Source: Perkinsus marinus ATCC 50983
Taxonomy: Eukaryota > Perkinsozoa > Perkinsida > Perkinsidae
Direction: 5' to 3'
Assembly (NCBI RefSeq): GCF_000006405.1
Contig: NW_003206847.1
Span: 787,424-851,423 of the forward strand
Length of the DNA: 64,000 nucleotides
Translations under genes and position numbers: made by a program
Notes under the pieces: model-generated
The model's database searches: none
The model's input: only the letters and a program-made list of their open reading frames with translations
Told to the model about the DNA's origin: nothing
Shown: in pieces, positions 1 to 13,729 of the stretch
How the letters are laid out: each line of letters starts with the position of its first letter
Numbering within the stretch: the stretch's first letter is position 1

Positions 1-1031
1 ATGTAAAACTCGATCCTGGAAGCGCTCTTGGAACTCTGAAGAGGTTCATTGAACAACTCTATTAGTTCTACTCTCCTATTCGCCTCTGAAAGATATGTTT
101 CGCAAATTATGTTTTTTCGATTGGCTCCTGCCGTGTTGTATGCGTATTGTTCCGTTTTCATTGGGAAGACCTATTCTTGCTGATATCATAAAAACGAGAA
201 TCCACCATATACCGCGCGTAAAAATTCGAAAATTGTATGATTAAATGGACACGCATGGAATGAACGAGTTCCCATCAGGATCAGATTCGGATTTCATTTT
301 CTCTGGTTTCTGTAAATTCGATGATCTCGCTCATTAATAACGGAATAGTATGTGTGCCTGAGTTTCAAGCCCAATGCCGATAACACTGCCTTGACTAGCA
401 TCGATGCAACGTACGTCAAAATACTCCCTTTCCTCTCAGCAGGATCCGCTACAGAGAACGATGATCGATTTTGATTGATTTGCCCGGACTCCTACTACTC
501 CAAACACACAAGCAATGCACGCATGACATGGGATTGATAACGCAAGACAGCAATTTTCTGATGATAAGACGAGTAACTGCGGAAACATTAGCAGTAGTTA
601 TTAACGAAGTGCAATGATAGAGAGAGAGGAAAAAATGGTGCTTTTGACTCAGACATCTCTCTCGTCATCATCACCACACAATCATAGAATATAACCTCTC
701 CCTTCTACAACGGAGTCGTAGAAGAAATTGAGAGATTTTAGCGAGACATGTTCAAAGAGGGATCACTAATCTTTACAGTAAGCTGTGAGCTTTTCGGCGA
801 AAGGCAATTCATTACCAACCGAAAAGTTAACGAACTTCACGATCAACAACAGCATCAACAGAAGATCAGTGCATGGATCAGTAGTGGAGTGCTTTTACAA
901 ATGACAGATTGCATTGGGATCTCTTACAGCACTGATGCTGGTATAGAACCGATCCCACATAAAAATGATCATAAAACGCCAGCAACATGACCTGCTGGTT
1001 TGATACACGATAAAAGTATAGATATCACATT
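1..1031. other. No gene resolved
   Basis: I see no long or recognisable reading frame in this stretch. An 80-codon frame at 748-990 on the plus strand has no domain character and no splice context that I can support. The segment ends at the stop codon of the minus-strand transporter at 1032, so its right end is probably the 3' flank of that gene. Confidence 0.4.
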
Positions 1032-2600
1032 TTAAGATTTTGTTGTCCTCGCAGCATGCTCACGCTCCACTTTGTTGAAATAGGGCACACAAATCAGACA
1101 CAAAATAGCTCCGAAGACGCATACACCAGCGAGAAGCATGAAATAGTAATCATAATGAGAACTTCGGTACATGACAGACTCGGGATAATCGTCTGGATCG
1201 AAATTGGGCATCCAGGGAGCGCAGAGTTGGAAGACTACACCAGCCAAGAGATTAGAGAAGGAGAAGAAGAGCAAATTGAGAGCCGAGGATACAGCCTTGA
1301 GTTGTCCAGGAGAGTAAGTGAAGGCTACCTCGTATGAGGTCGAGATTAGGAAGATTTCACCAGTGGCAATGAGGAAGAACTGGGGTACCTGCCACCATAC
1401 CGAGACGCTATACAGAGGACGGTCCATCACCGAGTACTCGACGCCTAACGCACAAAGCAGAGCAATACAGCCCAGCATTGAACCAATGCACATCCTTAAA
1501 AGAGCGGACGGCATATGGTTGTGCTGACGAAGATACTTGTATAGGACACCATCGATCCATAGGGAGTTGACAATGATGGATATACTATCCACATTCTGCA
1601 TCATAGCGGCTGGGATCTGCCAGCCGAAAGTATCACGATTCATCTTTTCCGCTTGGGTCAAGAAAGCTGTGGTCATTTGAGCATAAGCGATCATGAAGGG
1701 AATAACCAAGGCAAAGAGAGGGATAAGCCGAAAGATTGCCTTGGCATCCTCGATGAACTGATCCTCGAAACGACCACCACGACTCTTCTTGCATTTCTCC
1801 AGAGAGCAATGGATAGCAGAGTCGCCAATGACCTCAATGACCCTGATAACAGCAGATCCCTGTGGCTTTGGCTTCACAAATCTGCCCATCACTCCACCAA
1901 TAAGGAAGATTGTTGTGGCAATAATGAATGCGAAGAACGGTACCAGATAAGCCACGAAGAAGGATACCTTCTCGACCAGGATCGGAGTAACCAGACCACC
2001 TATCAAGCCTCCCACATTAATGGAAGCATAGAAATAAGTGAAGAACCTCGTAATTTGAGCTCTATGAAGCTCAGGATGGAATTGCTGAGCACCCATAACA
2101 TTAACACAGCTCTTGATTCCCCCACTTCCGAAAGTGATAAGCACCATAAGGGAGAGGTGAATCATCCAAGGTTCGGATATGCTCTCGATCGAAGCCAAGC
2201 ATAGTAGGCCGAGTCCGATCGTATAGACCACGGAGAAAGCTAGAATGGTATTGTAAACACCCAATAGGGTATCGGCCAGAACAGCTGCAACCAATGGTGT
2301 AACATAGATAACGGCTTGGAATGCTGATATATATGTATTTGCTGCCGTATCGTTGTACCCAAGGAACTCCTTCAAGAACGTCTGCAAATTTGGCGTTATA
2401 CCATAGAAAGCTAGACGCTCACAGAGCTCCTGTATGAGTACAAAAATGGTAGCTTGCATCATCGGATGCTCAAAGTAGTGGTAGACATTACCAGAAGCAT
2501 CAGTCCATGTCAACGGCTTCTTGTGATTCACCGGCGACACATCTTGCTTGACAACCTCCTCCACACCAGAATAGGACTTCAGCTCAGATGAATCTGCCAT
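1032..2600 (-). CDS. POT/PTR-family proton-coupled oligopeptide transporter
   Basis: A single uninterrupted 522-codon frame encodes a polytopic membrane protein of the POT (PTR2, SLC15) branch of the major facilitator superfamily, which imports di- and tripeptides with protons. Near residue 60 the first helix carries the family ExxER motif (ELCERLAFYG). It is followed by a loop motif ADTLLGVYNT near residue 110, and by the PTR2 signature region FTYFYASINVGG near residue 190. About 12 hydrophobic segments are visible and the length is usual for the family. The start was chosen because the short hydrophilic N-terminus leads directly into the conserved WTDxxGNxYHYFEHP block shared with the neighbouring paralog. 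It is divergent from that paralog at 3011. Substrate is inferred from family only; some relatives carry nitrate or histidine. Confidence 0.9.
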   Translation of the reverse strand: MADSSELKSYSGVEEVVKQDVSPVNHKKPLTWTDASGNVYHYFEHPMMQATIFVLIQELCERLAFYGITPNLQTFLKEFLGYNDTAANTYISAFQAVIYVTPLVAAVLADTLLGVYNTILAFSVVYTIGLGLLCLASIESISEPWMIHLSLMVLITFGSGGIKSCVNVMGAQQFHPELHRAQITRFFTYFYASINVGGLIGGLVTPILVEKVSFFVAYLVPFFAFIIATTIFLIGGVMGRFVKPKPQGSAVIRVIEVIGDSAIHCSLEKCKKSRGGRFEDQFIEDAKAIFRLIPLFALVIPFMIAYAQMTTAFLTQAEKMNRDTFGWQIPAAMMQNVDSISIIVNSLWIDGVLYKYLRQHNHMPSALLRMCIGSMLGCIALLCALGVEYSVMDRPLYSVSVWWQVPQFFLIATGEIFLISTSYEVAFTYSPGQLKAVSSALNLLFFSFSNLLAGVVFQLCAPWMPNFDPDDYPESVMYRSSHYDYYFMLLAGVCVFGAILCLICVPYFNKVEREHAARTTKS

Positions 2601-3010
2601 CTTGATACTAAACTCTTGAGATAAGATACGTTACCAACTTGTCAAATGGCTAAACGTGTACTTGCCTAATGGACAGCGCTAGACCGAAACCATAGCGTCA
2701 CCGACACAGATTCTGTCCCTTCAGTCGTCAGTGATGAGATCATCCATAAGGCTCGGGTGAGAGGAGTTCTTTTTCCCTAAGGTCTGCGAGGTCTCCACCG
2801 CGTATTGTCATAATGGATTCGTGTCCTTGTCGAACAAACTCAAGATCGTATTCTTCGTTGCAGAGCCCCACAATGGCTGTCCCCCTCGAGTGAAAGGTGC
2901 TCTAGCTCAGCCTATTGCTCGAATGATCACGATGTTGATGTTGGAAATGAGGGGATTATTCGATTGGATTTTGCAGCTTTAGTTTTGGTTGTGTGACCAA
3001 TTAGTGTATA
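2601..3010. promoter_or_regulatory. Shared 5' spacer of two divergent transporter genes
   Basis: This 410-bp spacer separates the start codons of two paralogous POT transporters read in opposite directions, so it must contain both 5' regions. I recognised no specific motif; the assignment is positional. Confidence 0.4.
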
Positions 3011-4603
3011 ATGTTCCACCGACTAACTCGAGGTTCATCTAATGCGGAAGATCCTCGGAAGCCTCTTGTATGGACAGACCCTTCCGGAAACACGTACCAC
3101 TACTTCGAGCACCCTTTCTTCAATGCTACCATCTTTGTCCTTACCATGGAAATGTGTGAGCGTTTGGCGTTCACGGGCCTGCTACCTAACTTGAAGAACT
3201 TCCTCAACGAGTTTTTGGATTACGATGATACCACTGCTTACTCTTATATAAGCGACTTCCAAGCCATTATGTACTTCACGCCGCTTATTGGAGCTGCTGT
3301 AGCCGATACTCTGCTGGGCTTGTACAAGACTATTATCATTTTCTCTGCTATCTACATGCTCGGTTTAGTGTTCGTCGTCCTCGCTGCAGTGCCGTCTATA
3401 TCCGAAGCCTGGATGGTGCATCTTGGTCTAATGACACTGATTGGCTTGGGCAGTGGTGGAATCAAAAGTTGTGTTAATGTTATGGGAGCACAACAATTCC
3501 ACCCTGAACTTCACAAGTCGGATATCACCAGATATTATACGTACTTCTATGCTTCCATCCAGATAGGCTCTATCATTGGTGGTATTGTTACTCCCTTGAT
3601 GGTCGAGGGAGTTTCCTATTTCGCCGCTTTCTGCGTTCCTTTGGCAGCGTTCGTCGTTGGGTTCGCCATATTCCTCTACGCAAGTTTCACGAACCGTTAT
3701 GTGAAGCCCCAGCCGCAAGGCTCTGCTGTTGTCCAAGTCGCCGAAGTCATCGGTGCTGCCTGTATGAAATGCTCCTTGGAAAAGTGCAAGAAGTCTCGTG
3801 GCGGGAAGTACGAGGACGGCTTCATTGAAGATGCTAAGATGCTTTTCCGTCTCATCCCTTTATTCTGTTTAATTATTCCCTTCATGATTGCCTATCAGCA
3901 GATGACGACAGCGTGGGTGACACAGGGTTCTAAAATGAACCGTGATACATTCGGTTGGGATATCCCTGTACCGTTGATGCAGAATGTCGATCCCATCGCT
4001 GTTGCACTGACTTCTGTGGTTGTGGATGGAGCCGTATATCCCGGTCTACGCCGATTGGGTCTCATGCCATCGCCTTTAGTCCGATGTGCTATAGGCTCTT
4101 TTGCTGGTGCCATCGCTCTTGTCTGTTCTTTGATCGTGGAGTACGTCGTGATGGCCCATCCGGTTTTCACTATATCCATTTGGTGGCAGGTATTGCAATA
4201 TTGGTTCATTGCTGTGGGTGAGATTTTCCTAGTTTCGACTTCATATGAGATCGCCTTTACGAATTCACCCTCTTCATTGAAGGCTGTTGCTTCCGCTATC
4301 AATTTACTTTTCTTCTCTATCGCTGGTCTAATCTCTGGTGCTCTGTTCAACGCCTGTTCGCCTTGGATGCCGACTTTCGACCCTTCCAACCCGACCGATG
4401 CTACTGTGAAAGATGCGCACTACGACTACTTCTTCATCCTGTTGGCAGTTATTTCTGCGATTGGTGGTTGCTGTGCACTAGCTTTGATACCGTATTATAA
4501 TAAAGTATCAAGAGAGAATCAGGCTCACCTCGATGAGGAGGCCATGTCTAGTAAGAGTAGCGACCTCAGTGTCAAAGTGCCCGCAGAAAAAGCTGAGGTT
4601 TGA
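3011..4603 (+). CDS. POT/PTR-family proton-coupled oligopeptide transporter, paralog
   Basis: An intronless 530-codon frame is clearly paralogous to the minus-strand protein at 1032-2600. Both share the N-terminal WTDxxGNTYHYFEHP block, the ExxER motif in the first helix (EMCERLAFTG), the ADTLLGLYKT loop, GSGGIKSCVNVMGAQQFHPE in helix 4 and the block around CSLEKCKKSRGG. In this copy the PTR2 signature reads YTYFYASIQIGS, with Gln replacing the usual Asn, and the ExxER helix has Thr where the family normally has Tyr. About 12 hydrophobic segments are present. The hydrophilic C-terminal tail is Ser/Lys/Glu-rich. Head-to-head placement indicates an inverted local duplication followed by divergence. 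Family function is proton-driven small-peptide uptake; the real substrate is not deducible. Confidence 0.9.
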   Translation: MFHRLTRGSSNAEDPRKPLVWTDPSGNTYHYFEHPFFNATIFVLTMEMCERLAFTGLLPNLKNFLNEFLDYDDTTAYSYISDFQAIMYFTPLIGAAVADTLLGLYKTIIIFSAIYMLGLVFVVLAAVPSISEAWMVHLGLMTLIGLGSGGIKSCVNVMGAQQFHPELHKSDITRYYTYFYASIQIGSIIGGIVTPLMVEGVSYFAAFCVPLAAFVVGFAIFLYASFTNRYVKPQPQGSAVVQVAEVIGAACMKCSLEKCKKSRGGKYEDGFIEDAKMLFRLIPLFCLIIPFMIAYQQMTTAWVTQGSKMNRDTFGWDIPVPLMQNVDPIAVALTSVVVDGAVYPGLRRLGLMPSPLVRCAIGSFAGAIALVCSLIVEYVVMAHPVFTISIWWQVLQYWFIAVGEIFLVSTSYEIAFTNSPSSLKAVASAINLLFFSIAGLISGALFNACSPWMPTFDPSNPTDATVKDAHYDYFFILLAVISAIGGCCALALIPYYNKVSRENQAHLDEEAMSSKSSDLSVKVPAEKAEV

Positions 4604-5546
4604 GAAGAAGATTATGGTTGATATATGTGAATTTCCGCATCATTAACATTCGATCATTGTTCATGTAAACTTTAGTAATTTCGTCGTGCCCATCTTGTAA
4701 TTTTCCTACGCGCATTTCTTTACTCTCTTTTCGCTATTCAATCAGCTTACCCAGTTGGTTCACCGGTAATCGGCCGAGGCGAGTCTGACTCATCTTCCTT
4801 ACATATGAAAATGTGTATAATGTCCCTTGATCATATTGAATGATTGTCGGACTAGATTACAAAACTTAACTATAATTTCACTCCTATCTTCATATCGTTT
4901 GGTATACTCGTTCATTGAACACCATTTTGCTTTTCTCTAAATGCCTTTCTAATCTCCAACTGGTCATTCTTACTCAATATTCGTTCTTGTGTTCAACCAC
5001 AATTCCAAAGACATGTATAGGGGGTAGTTATGGAGATTCTATATCGTACTACAACCATGCAAGAAAGCAATGGGTAACCTGAAAGATACTGATGTACTTG
5101 ACTCAAGCATGATTGGATACGATGGATTGTCTTCAAAAAATCCATCAAGCTTTCTCGATAGGCATGGTCTTGTACGCTAGCTCAGGCGGTTATTGTGCAC
5201 GCCCATATCACGCCGCTCACTTCAATGTACATTGTCTTGAGTCTAAACACTCTTATAGTGTATGCTTCTGTCGACCTAGGTATTCTCGTGCAAGTGTGCA
5301 TTTCTCTGCAGGAAGGCGGGAAGTTACGTTGCAAATTCTCTGTGACTTATGGGAGGATTTACCATTATCTACACGAAGAAGGTCGTTGAACGGCATGGGT
5401 CGGAACCTGAATGCCCTGCCGCACGGCATTCAAGGAGACGCACTTAGCATACTGAGTTGCCAAATCGAGAAGCGACAGTGATGGTGTAAGATGTAGAACT
5501 GTACTCATACTCCAACATGTTAACAACTGAGGCAAGTGTAATACGA
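4604..5546. other. Intergenic / 3' flank, no supported gene
   Basis: AT-rich DNA follows the transporter stop codon. A 122-codon plus-strand frame at 5113-5481 exists but its composition (many Cys, His, Ser without pattern) and lack of splice context do not persuade me that it is coding. Confidence 0.4.
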
Positions 5547-5850
5547 TCAAACATCAGCTTCTTTGAGTATCATGTCCATGAATTCCTCTTCATCTGCAGA
5601 GAGGAGGCTTGCTTTCATGTTGACTTTTGGCGGGGTTCCAGGAGGGCAGACAGCGTTGGGCAGACCTGAGGTTAAAGAAGCACATGATAATGTGCTTGCC
5701 AAACCCGCAAGTCTAAACCTACTTAACGTAACAGCATTAGTAGTTTCTTCTAGCAGTGAGCCCAGCATCTCATCAACCTCAGCATCGTTATTAACATCAG
5801 CTTGGTGGCTCTGATGCTCAGGAGATGGCTGGACCCTGACAGAGCATCGC
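5547..5850 (-). CDS. Hypothetical protein, C-terminal exon(s)
   Basis: The minus strand carries an open stretch ending at 5547 that starts after a likely acceptor near 5850. It reads as an acidic, helix-prone protein (NNDAEVDEMLGSLLEE near the start, SADEEEFMDMILKEADV at the end). The charge pattern is more protein-like than the opposite frame. A further intron inside is possible because the middle is Ser/Ala/Leu-rich and less convincing. Upstream exons were not resolved and would overlap the region where the plus-strand kinase gene begins. I do not recognise a family. Confidence 0.3.
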
Positions 5851-6080
5851 TGGCGCCATAAACGCTGTGCTGAGACATCTCAAGTGTCTAGTGTATCGCA
5901 CACCCATCATGACGAGGCGGCAACCATTTCAGAACGTATCAAAGGTAAAGACACGCAAATGGGCAACAGGGAGGCGTATCGAACGGTCCGGACCGGATCA
6001 GGGTGTCCATCCCTACCCTAGAACCAGCGCTGACACTTCGGACGTCCTAGCGGAAATGGAGGCTAACCTGCAAAGGAAGG

Positions 6081-6326
6081 ATGCTCAGCGGTCACATAGC
6101 AGTCTCGTGCCTGGAACTATTGAAATCGGCAAAGTCCGATGTTTCACAGCAGGTGCTGTTGACGCCTCGCATCGCGTCTCCCAGCTCGGAATCTTCATCT
6201 CCTGGCGACCGTGGACTGCCAACTCGCACTATTAGACTCGCAGCAGCCAGATCGGACCCAGCCGCAGCAGTTCGCCCAATATCCGAATTCTCGCGGCCGC
6301 GCACCTGGGCGCTCAGAAATGAAACG
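6081..6326 (+). CDS. Possible N-terminal Ser/Pro/Arg-rich exon of the kinase gene
   Basis: An open stretch ends at a good donor (GTAAGA at 6327) and encodes a disordered Ser/Pro/Arg-rich segment. Long low-complexity N-termini are common in DYRK-type kinases, so this may be an upstream exon of the gene at 6419-9181. The phase of its donor does not match the next exon in the simplest model, so the joining is unresolved. Confidence 0.3.
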
Positions 6327-6418
6327 GTAAGATACCCAAAGATACGTATGCTATCTTCCTTCCAGCGTTGATACGATGTATTTCGGAATTACTACCTCGT
6401 CGCTAACGTCATCTGTAG

Positions 6419-9181
<2,763 letters not shown>

Positions 9182-9660
9182 CCCCGCCACCACGAGCACC
9201 TCAGTACATTAAAAGCTCGCTGCTTTAACGCAGTGGTTATTTATCTACACTGCAACTACGTGCAATGCCTTTATTTTGACTATTACGTACCCCTATTGGG
9301 GTCTCAGGTGACTCTCAAGATTTCTGAGTATCTTATGCTGTGCCAAGATGTGAGGCCAGCTTGCATTTATGGAATCGGTAGACCTATCGGGTTTTTACCC
9401 ATTCTAATATCTAGAATTAGCGCGTAGCAGGATTTGATTGATGAACGTGAAAGCTGTGTGATGAGATCCTGAGTTGTGTTGGACGGGAGTGGGCTTGAAA
9501 GAGCAGTTAGACATAGGCTGAAGCCTGTTACACTTTGGCTGGTGTATTATGGTCAAACTATGGTCCAGCTTTACTTGTATCGGGAAAAGTAAGCCGGTGG
9601 GAAATTGTTCATCTGAAGTGACGAAAATGAGTAAAATTGTGTTTTATTAGTTGCTTGATC
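9182..9660. other. Intergenic, nothing recognised
   Basis: Spacer between the kinase stop codon and the next gene. One 64-codon frame at 9233-9427 has no supporting features. Confidence 0.4.
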
Positions 9661-9721
9661 ATGCCTCTCTACTTCTATTGGTCGCGGCTTCTTAGTAGTC
9701 GGCCAGGGATGCATCTCGCCG

Positions 9722-10847
9722 TTGCCATCACCTTCGTATTATCCGACTTATTCAGCGCCAGTGCCTTGGTTTGTCTACTGCCGTCCCCTATCGGTCTTCA
9801 GTATTCTATTACAGGTTGTGGCACCGTCTGTTATTATACCAACAGCTCCCTTCACACTACCTGCTCAGGCTAGTGTGGGTCTACCACAACAAACGCAAAG
9901 CTCGGTAGACGTCATAGCCTCAGTAGGATTGTACGTAGCGTCATCGGTAATGGTGAAATCGTCATGTTTAGGCCCCACAGCTGGCGCAGCCAGTGGTGCA
10001 AGTCGCTACTATAGTCCCTCCTACATTCAGCCCATCTGATACTGTAGCATCTCCGAAACCTGACGCCCCGGTTGTGGCGTTTATGCAGAACCCAGGTGAG
10101 CAGTGAAATGACGGCGATCTATTCACAAGCTGGGTTGGCTTCAGGTCCCCGCCAGCAGACCTCCGTTGAGGCTCCGCTGGGGTCTGGTGGCCTGCCTTAC
10201 TATGCTGTTGTGCTTATCATCATCGGATCCCTTATCCTAGCGACACTAGTCTTCTATATCTGGACAGGTGATTACACACTCAACTCTCCCCACACGCTTT
10301 ATTCGTTCTCGGCAGGTGTTCGGTCGAAGTCAGCAGCGACGCGGCTACAGCGTCTTTTCAAGGGTGGTCGGAAGCGAGAGGCTCCATCACCTTTGAGAAG
10401 CCATCGGGAGCGTCGGATGAGTTATCGTGAGCGGCTACAGCAGCATCAACGATATGGGAGTCACCTCGCCCCTCCTAGAGTGAGAAGAAGGGTTATATGG
10501 AATTAATCTTAGCTCTTGTGCCAGGTGGACTCAGACAGCGATCGACATTCGCGGCATCACCTCCACGTTAGCAGTGCGAACTCGCCTTCAGAGCAGCATA
10601 GGTGACTTCTCCTCACGCCGACTTAATCCCTGCCTGTATCTCAAGCACACCTTTTGTTAGTGAGCACCATCGGCATCATCACTATCATCATCATCGACAC
10701 GGTGACAGGCGATACGACCCACCATCCAACCGTCACACTGGTAATCCCAACTCTGAAATAGGAGTGGCTGAGTCATCCGTTACGCCAAAGGGTTCGCCAT
10801 TACTGTCCTCAGATAGAAGTCCCAAGCATTCTCGCTACAACCCCTGA
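9722..10847 (+). CDS. Pro-rich, His-rich single-pass membrane protein, unknown
   Basis: Exons joined at phase-consistent GT-AG sites give a Pro/Val/Ala-rich outer region (pieces such as QLAQPVVQVATIVPPTFSPSD), then one strong transmembrane helix (AVVLIIIGSLILATLVFYIW, near 10200-10260). A basic Arg-rich cytoplasmic segment follows (KSAATRLQRLFKGGRKREAP and SHRERRMSYRERLQQHQR), then a His-rich stretch with HHRHHHYHHHRH near 10670, and a Ser-rich tail ending at 10847. Introns are visible at about 9906-9971, 10095-10144, 10268-10315 and 10608-10660. The true start may be upstream, for example at the hydrophobic segment near 9660-9780, which could be a signal peptide in another frame. No family was recognised; the layout is that of a type I surface protein. 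Confidence 0.5.
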
Positions 10848-11226
10848 GTGGTGACACGAAGACGTTTTTTTGACTACATATTTTTGACATTCATTACGCA
10901 CCATAAATTCTGTGCATCTTTGTCGTCAGGAGTCAGTCTTGAGTGATGAGTTGGTGACATTTCGAATTCATCCGGAAGGGCGAGTGCCTTGAATATTCCC
11001 ATCGCGATTTGTTCGCGTGCGGGAGTAACTTACACGTAGGACTCGGGTCTCTTTCCCTTCATTGCACATGGTCACCCTCATTCGCCGTTACTGTTACCTC
11101 ACCGCCTAATATGCTTAGTTGCGTGGGCTGTCGGGACAGCATAGGCTTGCCACTCTAACTCGACAGGTTCACAAATCGATCCAACCATCGCAAGTTTCAA
11201 TGCAGTGACCCATATCAACAACAGCT
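10848..11226. other. Intergenic, nothing recognised
   Basis: No supported coding or repeat signal was seen in this roughly 380-bp spacer. Confidence 0.35.
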
Positions 11227-11491
11227 ATGGAAGCTCAATCTGCGTATCCTCTCAAAGGTCCTGAGTTTTTTGAATCGCGGATTAGCAATTTCGTGAATCT
11301 TGAACACCAGTGGACAATCTCCAGTGGAGATTAAGACCCGGGTTGCGCACTTTGAAGTCTTGAGGCAACTTCAGGACTTGAAAGTATGCGGTCCGATCAG
11401 AGACGCGTGCATTACCAACTTCCTATTACACCGAGCCCTCGAGCAGGCGGCTATGGCTGCCTCGAGGAAATCACAGGCATCTCATCCTTAG
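11227..11491 (+). CDS. Small hypothetical protein (two exons)
   Basis: A start codon at 11227 opens a short exon (MEAQSAYPLK), and a 76-nt GT-AG intron brings the frame into an open stretch reaching the stop at 11491. The joined product is about 65 residues, largely amphipathic helix (VAHFEVLRQLQDL, then a second helix with ITNFLLHRALEQAAMAASRK). Small size and helical heptad-like spacing would suit a subunit of a larger complex, but I do not recognise it. Confidence 0.35.
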
Positions 11492-11654
11492 AAGGTTATG
11501 GGACAGTCTCACTCATACTGGCGTGTACCAAGTCGCCAAGCCGTACACTGTCGCCTCTGTACGATCCTACGCGGGTCCATTGGGGATCAACATCAAGCGA
11601 TTCGGTCCCATTAACCGATCACCTGACGGGAGCACGGGACTCCGAAAGATTCGT

Positions 11655-11843
11655 TCAATTTGAGGAACTCCATGGGAGTCGCTGATTGTGTTGATTTAGA
11701 CCGGATTTCTGGCCGAGTCGTTGACAAAATCCCTGAGCATCCTCGCCTGGGCCGTTTTCGGCGTAGATCACGGGTAGGCTGACCGTGAGTACGAGGAAAA
11801 GTACGACAAAATTTACGTGGAGTGTTAATACTATGAGGACCAC
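11655..11843 (-). CDS. N-terminal exon of a predicted secreted protein
   Basis: A minus-strand frame starts at 11843 with a classical signal peptide: a hydrophobic core VNFVVLFLVLTVSLPVIY followed by a plausible cleavage site before ENGPGEDAQ. The mature part is short here; a GTCTAA donor-like site near 11700 suggests that the gene continues in further exons that I could not place. Function unknown. Confidence 0.3.
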   Translation of the reverse strand: MVLIVLTLHVNFVVLFLVLTVSLPVIYAENGPGEDAQGFCQRLGQKSGLNQHNQRLPWSSSN

Positions 11844-12188
11844 GCTAGGTGGACTGTCCTCAGACGCAAAACCCCTCCGACCCCTTCGAAGTATGCAAGG
11901 TCAATGATCTTAGAATCTCGTCAGTCAAGAAGGGTTGTTCGCGGAGCCCACTAACTGCTCATGCACTCGAGCAAGCACAATGTTCATTTTGGACTAGCGC
12001 ACGCCATCGTGATCGATTTGGTTTTAATTGCAATCATGACGCTGATGATGACGGAAGGCCTCTGATCCATCGATTGGTCGTCTTGAAGGACTTATGTGCA
12101 GATCGTCAGAACCCATTACGATTGCAGAGCCGACGCGATCAACAAAACGGCCAGACGGATGCGTGGTAGATAATCTCCCCGTGTTACG

Positions 12189-12518
12189 GTATGGCTTTTT
12201 GGGACGGACTTGATACCAGATCCTCCTATAGACTTCCTGATAGAACCTACAGCAACTGTGCGTGATAATTGCTTCAAATCACACAGGTCGAACTCGTCAT
12301 CCTATCGTTGTTAGCCATTCTCTATTGTCGTAGACCTGTCGAGTTTAGTCGTCTCCACGTCCCCAACCGTACTTATCATCAGTTGTTCCAAGATGACTCG
12401 CAGGTGTGATACTCAGAGTATCTTCCTCAAGTCCAATGTGGAGTCGGATGAGGATGACTTCGACATGCAAGGGAACAATGGAGGCGGTGTCAGAAAAGCG
12501 GCGGCTACGATGGGGTAA
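12189..12518 (+). CDS. Small membrane-anchored protein with acidic tail, partial
   Basis: Phase-consistent exons encode a hydrophobic helix (VELVILSLLAILYC, about 12290-12330), a basic juxtamembrane stretch (RRPVEFSRLHV), and after an intron near 12404-12430 an acidic and Gly-rich tail (SNVESDEDDFDMQGNNGGG) ending at 12518. The upstream exon begins near 12189, but the true start was not found. The shape resembles the membrane protein at 9722-10847, without evident sequence similarity. Confidence 0.35.
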
Positions 12519-12769
12519 TTCGGATGTTCACTACAACGCAATTCTTGCATCTCTTCATTGATTATACCGACTCTCTTTTATCCCATAGGACCATCTTTCT
12601 CGTGTCTTCTCATAATTTTCATCCAGTCAGTAGAGCGCCGTATTTTTTCACTAGGCACTCACTCGTGATTCTCCACTGGGAAACCAATTGCGTAACTTTC
12701 TATTAGATAGTCTCGTCTACATCTTGCCACTGGGCAACCCTATTTACATCTTCCTACTAGACTGCTCGT

Positions 12770-13720
12770 ATGACACGTGCTATCCTTGTAGTTACGATCA
12801 GCATGATGATCGTTGTGGACCACGCAAGGTGGATGATGACTACGAAGGCTCACCTAATTCTGGAGCTCGCCGAGTCCCCAACGCTAAAGTCCGTGGGATC
12901 ACCAGCATGTACGTCGGGCGAATTTCGTGGCGCAGCGGTAATTCCTCTCCTCAGGGGTATGTATTCTGATCGTATGGGTACTGATGATGACGTTACGATG
13001 ACTAGAAACGATGGTGCGCGAGGTGGTACGCGGCAGTTCCCCTCGCCGCCGAATTTGAGAGCGCGGAAGGGAGGCAATTGGAACACTAGGAGCTTCGGTA
13101 GTATTTTTTCAATCGAGTATTCTTTCATGAGGTGGTCAACTGCACTGATATTTAGCCTGATACCACAATGCCTATGTTAATATTTAAATATTGTTATCAT
13201 GCAAGTAGAGGCTAGTAGTATGATGCTGTATTACCAATCTCTCATCACGGGGCCTCATATATCCAAACAGGAGTATAAAATGAGTCGTGGAGACAATCAT
13301 GGCAATCGAAATGATGCACGCGTGACCGAAATGAACCACTGAATATTTTTTCTCTCCGAATTGCCTCTCGCACAACTACTCCTTCGTGAATCGAAGGGAT
13401 GATGGTATATGATTTCGGGAGAAATACTACACTTGTGTTTGTGTCGTTTTTTTTCTGAGTTTTCTGCCGTTGTTGATATTAGGATCCGGTGGGATCAATA
13501 CGAATTGTCGCATTCTAGCGGTCTTTCAGGCGGCAAGGGCAGTGGCAAGGGAAAGGGGTGGTCCTCTGGAGGGGGAGGCTACCGCGGATCCCGACAAACC
13601 ACGATGAGCCCCTCTGGTGTGGTGAAGGTGATCCTGAAGCCCAACGCTGGTGGGAGCGGCAGCAGCAGTAGGAAGGGTGGCAAAGGAGGAGGGAAGGGTT
13701 ATAGAAATTATGGCAAGTAA
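12770..13720 (+). CDS. Gly/Lys/Ser-rich protein with N-terminal hydrophobic segment
   Basis: Exon 1 (from 12770) has a short hydrophobic stretch (ILVVTISMMIVV) and an Arg/Gly-rich end (NDGARGGTRQFPSPPNLRAR). An intron follows, probably from the GTAGTA site near 13099 to an acceptor before 13480. The last exon encodes a striking low-complexity tail: SGGKGSGKGKGWSSGGGG near 13530 and KGGKGGGKGYRNYGK at the end (stop 13720). Gly-rich basic tails of this type occur in RNA-binding and cell-wall proteins, but no folded domain is visible. Exon boundaries are approximate. Confidence 0.4.
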
Positions 13721-13729
13721 ATTACTAGG

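Noticed and set aside
5113-5481. 122-codon plus-strand frame after the second transporter
   Set aside because: No hydrophobic, helical or domain pattern and no splice context; a chance opening is more likely.
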